64,000 nucleotides of DNA, taken from Bacteroides sp. UBA7333. GTDB lineage: Bacteria; Bacteroidota; Bacteroidia; Bacteroidales; Bacteroidaceae. A program made the position numbers and the translations under genes. The DNA lies in assembly GCA_002471195.1 (NCBI GenBank), contig DKPN01000009.1, forward strand, positions 64,813-128,812, read 5' to 3'. A model generated the notes under the pieces. The model was not told the DNA's origin. It made no database searches and saw nothing but the letters and a program-made list of their open reading frames with translations. This document shows positions 61,315-64,000 of the stretch, one piece after another; the stretch's first letter is position 1, and the number at the start of each line of letters is the position of its first letter.

Positions 61315-62658
61315 ATGGCACAAAAACTTTGGGAGAAATCTGTACAGGTAAATCAAGCCATCGAACGATTTACCGTAGGTAAAGATCGTGAGATGGATTT
61401 GTATTTAGCAAAATATGATGTGTTGGGCTCGATGGCTCATATCACAATGTTAGAAAGCATTGGATTACTGTCTGGTGAAGAGTTGAATGCCTTGTTGAAC
61501 GAATTAAAAAAAATATATATACAAGCCCAAGAAGGCAATTTTGTTATTGAAGAGGGGGTAGAAGATGTTCATTCGCAAGTAGAGTTGATGTTGACTCGTA
61601 ATTTAGGCGATATAGGTAAAAAAATTCATAGTGGACGTTCGCGAAATGATCAAGTATTGCTTGATTTAAAACTATTCACCCGCCATCAACTTCAAGAAAT
61701 TGTGGAATTGGTGTCAGCTTTGTTTGATGCTTTAATAAAGCAAAGCAATAGCCATAAAGATGTTTTGATGCCGGGTTATACTCATCTGCAAATAGCTATG
61801 CCTTCGTCATTTGGATTATGGTTTGGCGCTTATGCAGAAAGTTTGGTCGATGATATGTTATTTTTGCAAGCTGCATTCAAAATGTCAAATCGCAATCCTT
61901 TAGGATCGGCAGCCGGATATGGTTCGTCGTTTCCTTTGAATAGAACCATGACTACTGATTTATTGGGTTTCGATTCAATGAACTATAATGTGGTTTATGC
62001 ACAAATGGGAAGAGGAAAAACCGAACGTAACGTAGCATTTGCTATGGCCACTGTTGCGGGTACTATCTCTAAATTGGCGTATGATGCTTGTTTATTTAAT
62101 AGTCAGAATTTCGGTTTTGTAAAACTACCTGATGAGTGTACTACAGGCTCTAGTATTATGCCACATAAAAAAAATCCCGATGTTTTTGAGTTGATTCGTG
62201 CTAAATGTAATAAGATCCAATCATTGCCACAACAAATCATGATGATTGCCAACAATTTGCCTTCGGGATACTTCCGCGACTTGCAAATTATTAAAGAAGT
62301 TTACTTACCAGCATTTCAAGAATTGAAGGATTGTATTGAAATGACAACCTATATTATTAATGAGATGAAAGTCAATGAACACATTCTCGACGATGATAAA
62401 TATATGTTGATATTTAGTGTTGAAGAGGTCAATCGATTGGCGAGTGAAGGTATGCCTTTTCGTGATGCTTATAAAAAAGTGGGATTAGAGATCGAAGCAG
62501 GCAAATTTTCGCATAATAAAACTGTTCAACATACCCACGAAGGTAGTATTGGTAATTTATGTAATGCGGATATTGAATTATTAATGCAACAAGTTGTCGA
62601 TGGCTTTAACTTCTATCAGATAGATCGTGCGCAGAATAATTTATTAAATAGAGGATAA
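61315..62658 (+). CDS. argH: Argininosuccinate lyase
   Basis: It cleaves argininosuccinate to arginine and fumarate. The 447 aa have the family signature TGSSIMPHKKNPDVFELIR, the SGRSRNDQVLLDL motif and HLQIAMPSSFG. The ATG at 61315 (MAQKLWEKSVQ) was chosen over one 13 codons upstream, which lies within the SRPBCC gene and adds residues not found in the family. It shares one base with the next gene (TAATG). Confidence 0.94.
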   Translation: MAQKLWEKSVQVNQAIERFTVGKDREMDLYLAKYDVLGSMAHITMLESIGLLSGEELNALLNELKKIYIQAQEGNFVIEEGVEDVHSQVELMLTRNLGDIGKKIHSGRSRNDQVLLDLKLFTRHQLQEIVELVSALFDALIKQSNSHKDVLMPGYTHLQIAMPSSFGLWFGAYAESLVDDMLFLQAAFKMSNRNPLGSAAGYGSSFPLNRTMTTDLLGFDSMNYNVVYAQMGRGKTERNVAFAMATVAGTISKLAYDACLFNSQNFGFVKLPDECTTGSSIMPHKKNPDVFELIRAKCNKIQSLPQQIMMIANNLPSGYFRDLQIIKEVYLPAFQELKDCIEMTTYIINEMKVNEHILDDDKYMLIFSVEEVNRLASEGMPFRDAYKKVGLEIEAGKFSHNKTVQHTHEGSIGNLCNADIELLMQQVVDGFNFYQIDRAQNNLLNRG

Positions 62659-63122
62659 TGAATTTGAAACGGCTCATCTCGTATATTATATGGGTATGTT
62701 GTATTGCAATTATATCTTCATGCAATGATTCTATGGAATCGAGTATACCTTCTGTTCGGTTCAATTTATCATATAGTCTGAGCCATTTTCCTACTATCAC
62801 TACGCCGGGACAATTTGTCATGGTAGATAAAAACATAAATGGATTGCCGGTAGGCTATGCAGGTTTAATATTGGGGAAGTCGGTTTTTTTCTCAGAACCT
62901 AATGATAATAACTATGTTTGTTATGATGCCGCATGTCCGGTTGAAGCACAACGAGGTATTGCTGTAAAATTTATTGAAGGCGAACCTGGAAAGGCTGTAT
63001 GCCCAACTTGTGAAACTGTATATGATTTAAACAATAATGGGTTTCCAACTGGGGTAGGCAAAGAGTATTTGAAGCGATATAAAGTTGTTGTGAATGGTAC
63101 CACTATAATTGTTCAAAATTAA
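62658..63122 (+). CDS. Rieske-like lipoprotein with four Cys and no His ligands
   Basis: This 154-aa protein has a lipoprotein-type signal (CCIAIISSCNDS, Cys at 22). The mature part has the shape of a Rieske domain (CYDAACPVEAQ, then VCPTCETVYDLNNNGFPTG). The CxH...CxxH ligand pairs are replaced by Cys-Tyr-Asp-Ala-Ala-Cys and Cys-Pro-Thr-Cys, so a normal Rieske cluster cannot form; Zn or rubredoxin-like binding is possible. The ATG overlaps the argH stop by one base. Function unknown. Confidence 0.7.
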   Translation: MNLKRLISYIIWVCCIAIISSCNDSMESSIPSVRFNLSYSLSHFPTITTPGQFVMVDKNINGLPVGYAGLILGKSVFFSEPNDNNYVCYDAACPVEAQRGIAVKFIEGEPGKAVCPTCETVYDLNNNGFPTGVGKEYLKRYKVVVNGTTIIVQN

Positions 63123-63148
63123 TTCGGAGATATTAAAATCTAAATAAT

Positions 63149-63180
63149 GAGGCATAGAATAAAAAACTATGCCTCTTTTT
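63149..63180 (+). terminator. Terminator of the pyrE-argH operon
   Basis: GAGGCATAG (63149-63157) and CTATGCCTC (63167-63175) form a 9-bp stem followed by TTTTT. Confidence 0.85.
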
Positions 63181-63240
63181 ATTCCATAAACTCCGATTTA
63201 TAAAGTTCACAGACAATTATTAAATGCTTTAACAATCAAT

Positions 63241-63287
63241 ATGGGTGTAATTTTGTTGTAATAATATAAAAATAATGTAACACCCAT
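63241..63287 (+). promoter_or_regulatory. Promoter with flanking inverted repeat
   Basis: TAATTTTG (63248-63255) is a -7 element for the lipoprotein gene at 63301. ATGGGTGT (63241-63248) and ACACCCAT (63280-63287) are perfect 8-bp inverted copies on either side of the initiation region, so they could be an operator or a 5' leader feature. Confidence 0.45.
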
Positions 63288-63300
63288 TAATCGACTTATT

Positions 63301-64000
63301 ATGAAATTGATATATTACTTTTTATTTCTTCTCCCTTTATTGATGTTTTCGTGTATTTCATCTAATAAGAATATCGACACTAAGCCTTCTACCATTACTG
63401 TTCATGTGTTAGAAAATTCTGAAATATTATTTTCTGACGTTTTTGATGAAGTAGAGTATCACCTATTTAGGGGAATAGACAGTATTGCAATGGGTGATGT
63501 GCAACGATTGCGTATTGCAAATGGATATATTGGTATTATTGCCAACACAAAAATAGAGAACCAATTGAAACAAACGGTATATATATTTGATAAGCGTGTT
63601 GGGATATTAAAGATTACTATATCCAATCAAGGTGACGGTTTAGAACAATACCTATTATTGACTGATATTTCATTGCGCAAAGATCAGATAGAGCTACTTG
63701 ATCATAAAGGCAAAAAAATATTGATTTACGATTATAACGGGAATTTTAAAAAACGTATATCCATTCCTAATATGTCTTATTCATTTTATGATATCGGCAA
63801 TGATGAATTTTGGCTTTACAATAATAATGTAATAGATAAAAATCAGCATGACAACTTGGTGCGTTTTAACTCCGGTAATAATGAAATTATCAATGATTTT
63901 TTGCCTATAGATAAGAATGAAGCTACCTATTTATCCTTAATAGATGATTTAACATCCTTTATTAGTGTAGGCGGACAACTATATTTCCAACCCTCATGTA
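63301..64000 (+). CDS. Partial lipoprotein, possible 6-bladed beta-propeller
   Basis: The frame starts with a lipoprotein signal (LPLLMFSCISSNK) and stays open to the end of the window (233 codons). The body has repeated four-strand-like patterns such as YIGIIANTKIENQLKQTVYI and IELLDHKGKKILIYDYNGNF, which resemble the 6-bladed beta-propeller lipoproteins (BF2992/DUF4934-like) common in Bacteroidales, often in tandem. The C-terminal part is outside the window, so length and domain count are unknown. Confidence 0.65.
   Translation, partial: MKLIYYFLFLLPLLMFSCISSNKNIDTKPSTITVHVLENSEILFSDVFDEVEYHLFRGIDSIAMGDVQRLRIANGYIGIIANTKIENQLKQTVYIFDKRVGILKITISNQGDGLEQYLLLTDISLRKDQIELLDHKGKKILIYDYNGNFKKRISIPNMSYSFYDIGNDEFWLYNNNVIDKNQHDNLVRFNSGNNEIINDFLPIDKNEATYLSLIDDLTSFISVGGQLYFQPSC

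Overview
The window is AT-rich chromosomal DNA from a member of the Bacteroidales. Three things support this. Most promoters found fit the Bacteroidota pattern (TAnnTTTG at -7, often TTTG about 19-20 bases upstream) rather than TATAAT. Many genes encode SPII-type lipoproteins and small outer-membrane barrels. Several families are typical of the order: DUF4493, PCMD, DUF4925-like and DUF6108-like proteins, and a receiver/PEP-pyruvate-binding fusion. The genus cannot be fixed; the steroid-reductase operon, secreted beta-galactosidase and two glutamate dehydrogenases suggest a gut-type lifestyle. No IS element, prophage, integrase, CRISPR array or rRNA was seen.

Layout. 1-4400 (minus): branched-chain amino acid operon ilvD-ilvB-ilvN, running into a probable acyl-ACP thioesterase. 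It is preceded by a complete peptide-leader attenuator whose 24-codon leader has four Ile then three Val codons. 4.8-11.4 kb: lipoprotein prolyl oligopeptidase, glutamate dehydrogenase, M24 peptidase, catalase. 11.6-15.8 kb (minus): ECF sigma factor, putative membrane anti-sigma, small secreted protein and OMP in one operon; then the CCA-adding enzyme. 15.9-20.2 kb: a lipoprotein, a DUF1232 protein and, on the minus strand, a three-gene operon (5-alpha-reductase-like, Old-Yellow-Enzyme-like, SDR) matching the bile acid/steroid A-ring reduction cluster of gut Bacteroidota. 20.4-28.7 kb: lipoproteins, an OMP/PCMD pair, a cysteine desulfidase-family enzyme, a SlyD-like FKBP, and a 990-aa receiver/PEP-pyruvate-binding fusion.

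28.8-38.8 kb (plus) is one run of seven exported proteins: DUF4493 and/or PCMD lipoproteins and two paralogous outer-membrane barrels, a surface assembly of unknown role. 39.3-45.2 kb (minus): second glutamate dehydrogenase, an unlisted 58-aa two-TM protein next to malic enzyme, a PepSY-like protein and MetY. 45.2-46.8 kb has no protein gene but holds three paralogous small-RNA units, a fourth candidate, and a phased repeat array. 46.8-52.5 kb: DUF2231 protein, then sppA-lpxK-PNP-thiL and tRNA-Phe. 52.8-63.1 kb: beta-galactosidase, ribD, prmC-recX, and pyrE-SRPBCC-argH-lipoprotein. The window ends inside a lipoprotein, possibly a beta-propeller.

The most interesting non-genic signals are the ilv attenuator, the tandem small-RNA family with a fixed-distance upstream palindrome, and four arrays of 13-nt dyads repeated every 21-22 bp beyond gene 3' ends.
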